From contig JAAOMT010000557.1 of NCBI GenBank assembly GCA_016748015.1, positions 1 through 64,000 of the forward strand: a stretch of 64,000 nt of DNA, read 5' to 3'. A model generated the notes under the pieces. That model was not told the origin of the DNA. It worked only from the letters and a program-made list of their open reading frames with translations, and did not search any database. Source of the DNA: Geosiphon pyriformis. Its lineage: Eukaryota; Glomeromycota; Glomeromycetes; Archaeosporales; Geosiphonaceae. The position numbers and the translations under genes were made by a program. Shown here one piece after another: positions 62,262 to 64,000 of this stretch. Numbering within the stretch: position 1 is the first letter of the stretch; the number at the start of each line of letters is the position of its first letter.

Positions 62262-63111
62262 CCCCCCCCTTCTTTAAATGACTTAAAAACATACAATGTT
62301 GTGTTGTGTTATTATATAAAAAAAAATAATTCATATAACTGTTAATAAATTGTCATCCCTCAGAGGAAAACTTCATACGTAATTTTGGTATTACTACTAG
62401 CCCATTAAATAGATCATTTCTCATTAAACTCCTAGAATATGCGACGAAAATCTACTTCTCTCGTGGCTGTGCATTACTTTGCGTACTTACGTGTTTATTT
62501 TCCTTGCGTGGTTTGGGTTGCTGAATAAATAAAAACGAGAAAGGATAAAGATCGTGAATATTACCCAAATTTTTTTATCAATTACTTCTCAATCAATCAA
62601 ACTAACTCCCGCAGTCAAATCCCTTTACTTATTCTGACTTTGACATCATCTGTCCTCGTTACATTTTTATTGTCCGAACTAACAGCGGGACTTCTCCATC
62701 CACAAGCTGAAAAACCCCAACTGATATTCCCAGGGTGACTAAATTATCCTTCTTGAGAATGTTACTCGAATGCTAAATTACTATAGAAAGTTAGTTTTTA
62801 AAAATATATATATGATATTATAATTATTATTATTATCATATTTTGTTGATCATAGATTGGGTATTTTGTTGCTACGCATGAACCATGACCTTCGTTACTA
62901 AATACCTATTAATACTATACTGTCTTATAATAAAGTTTTGAATGGTCTCACAGTTTGTGATACCGACCCTCGAAACTTGTCTCGGCCATACATAGATACA
63001 TAAAACAATCAGGTCCGCCGTTGATATAATAGTTTTTTTATTAGTTATATTTTCTCCTTTCTCTTTTTTCCCCTCACACCTACCAATTATCTAGCCGCTC
63101 TCTCTTAACTT

Positions 63112-63145
63112 TCTCTCACTCTCACTCTCACTCTCACTCTCTCAC
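63112..63145. repeat. (CTCTCA)n microsatellite
   Basis: Five CTCACT units within a pyrimidine-rich stretch upstream of the gene at 63796. Confidence 0.85.
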
Positions 63146-63275
63146 CAAAAACTCTTCTACCTCTTAGTTATCTTCATCGATTACTAAACCTATAAATCCT
63201 CTTTTAAAAAATCTTAAGCTTTACTCTCTTCTCTTCTCTTGTTTGTTGTTGTTGTCCTCGTCATTATAGTCGTCG

Positions 63276-63282
63276 CAGTAGC

Positions 63283-63342
<60 letters not shown>

Positions 63343-63364
63343 CGTCGTCGTCGTTGTCGTTGTC
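63276..63364. repeat. (GTA)n(GTC)n microsatellite
   Basis: About twenty GTA/AGT triplets followed by GTC triplets. Frames through it encode poly-Val or poly-Thr on the two strands and are not taken as genes. Confidence 0.92.
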
Positions 63365-63795
63365 GTCTCGTCGTTTTTTGTTATCAAATTCTTTCTATTG
63401 GCAAACCAACACCAACTTAAAAAGAAAAACAACTCAACCACCCCTACTTATAAGAATTCAACGTCAATAGTTATTAGCTCGGAATCTTTTTGACTGCGTC
63501 CGGGAAATTTATTTCGATATTATCAGACTTTTCTCCAAGGCGTATAACTCCCTTACTCTTACCGAGACTTTTGACTTCTAGTTAAAGTTTATTTGACTTT
63601 GACGCGATCAACTCAACTCCTAAATACTTTTCTCAGATTCTCACTTGAATTTACTTTTTGTTTATTGCGGACAAAGTTTCAAGTAATTCTTTTGACTCCA
63701 GCTTTCACCACTATTGTAACTATTTTATATCAAAGTTTAAAACAAACTTTTCATTATAAATCCTTCTACATATTCTTCTTAGCCGTCCTGTTACA

Positions 63796-64000
63796 ATGTC
63801 GCAGGAGTCAGTCGAACCAATACGTTTCACAACCGGCTTCCTATTAAATTCTAACCTTACGGAAGTCTCTCCTTCAATAACAACAACGGTACTTACGGCG
63901 AGCCACGTTCCCCCCTCTAGCTCACCAAACCGACGCCGTAAATCTGGGTCAAGAAAACGATCTGCTCTACTACAAGACGCTGACCTTTATGATATTTCAA
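63796..64000 (+). CDS. N-terminal part of an unidentified protein (runs off the window)
   Basis: An open frame starting MSQESVEPIRFTTGFLLNSN continues for 68 codons to the window edge. Composition is balanced and CpG-containing, like the other genes here. The visible part is rich in Ser, Thr and Pro, with a basic patch (PNRRRKSGSRKRSALL) that could be a nuclear localisation signal or phosphorylation region. The 700 bp upstream are pyrimidine-rich with microsatellites, consistent with a long 5' leader. Long leaders and disordered N-termini are common in fungal regulators, but no domain is visible and I assign no function. Confidence 0.5.
   Translation, partial: MSQESVEPIRFTTGFLLNSNLTEVSPSITTTVLTASHVPPSSSPNRRRKSGSRKRSALLQDADLYDIS

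Larger units (their letters stand above)
59256..63795. other. long divergent intergenic region, microsatellite-rich
   Basis: A 4.5-kb spacer between SCC2 (-) and the next gene (+). 60.0-61.3 kb is AT-rich; 61.3-63.8 kb is more balanced and increasingly pyrimidine-rich on the plus strand, as in a promoter and long 5' UTR. No exon was recognised. At least seven microsatellites and one assembly gap lie here. Confidence 0.5.

Noticed and set aside
63214-63493. Poly-Thr and poly-Val frames on both strands
   Set aside because: Direct translation of the (GTA)n/(GTC)n microsatellite; likely non-coding.

Overview
The window looks like nuclear DNA of a filamentous fungus, most likely an arbuscular mycorrhizal fungus (Glomeromycotina). 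The coding genes are split by many short introns, the spacers are extremely AT-rich, and three copies of a LINE match, at protein level, a family I remember from Rhizophagus and Gigaspora genomes. The lineage call is inference; eukaryotic fungal origin is secure. Two 20-N assembly gaps are present (15140-15159 and 62242-62261).

Layout. 1-3 kb: a non-coding stretch with two minisatellites. 3-9.4 kb: gene-free AT-rich DNA with low-complexity repeats. 9.42-17.47 kb: an almost complete, inactivated Ty3/gypsy retrotransposon on the minus strand, with two LTRs, a primer-binding-site candidate, a polypurine tract, gag, protease, RT-RNase H and integrase. It keeps a classic -1 frameshift signal between gag and pol. 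17.78-20.64 kb: a heavily decayed LINE copy. 21.98-31.83 kb: a gene island with a CHZ-motif histone chaperone candidate (+), an ANKRD54-like ankyrin protein (+), the RNA cytidine acetyltransferase NAT10/Kre33 (-) and the mitochondrial complex I subunit NDUFS7 (+). 33-36.5 kb: a second decayed LINE with a Tc1/mariner element inserted next to the start of its ORF2. 36.5-43.4 kb: AT-rich repeats, including two copies of one unclassified repeat. 43.44-45.2 kb: a younger, 5'-truncated LINE copy with a poly(A) tail. 46.76-47.35 kb: an unknown acidic protein (-). 49.87-59.26 kb: the cohesin loader SCC2/NIPBL (-). 59.3-63.8 kb: a long spacer full of microsatellites. 63.80 kb to the edge: the start of an unidentified gene (+).

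The host genes are ordinary single-copy eukaryotic housekeeping genes (cohesion, rRNA/tRNA acetylation, respiration, chromatin) and do not form a functional cluster. The informative biology is in the repeats: nested insertion, a retained frameshift signal, and decay almost entirely by C-to-T and G-to-A transitions, as expected from deamination of methylated cytosine. I found no CRISPR array, tRNA, rRNA or bacterial-type operon, and nothing I can defend as a wholly new system.
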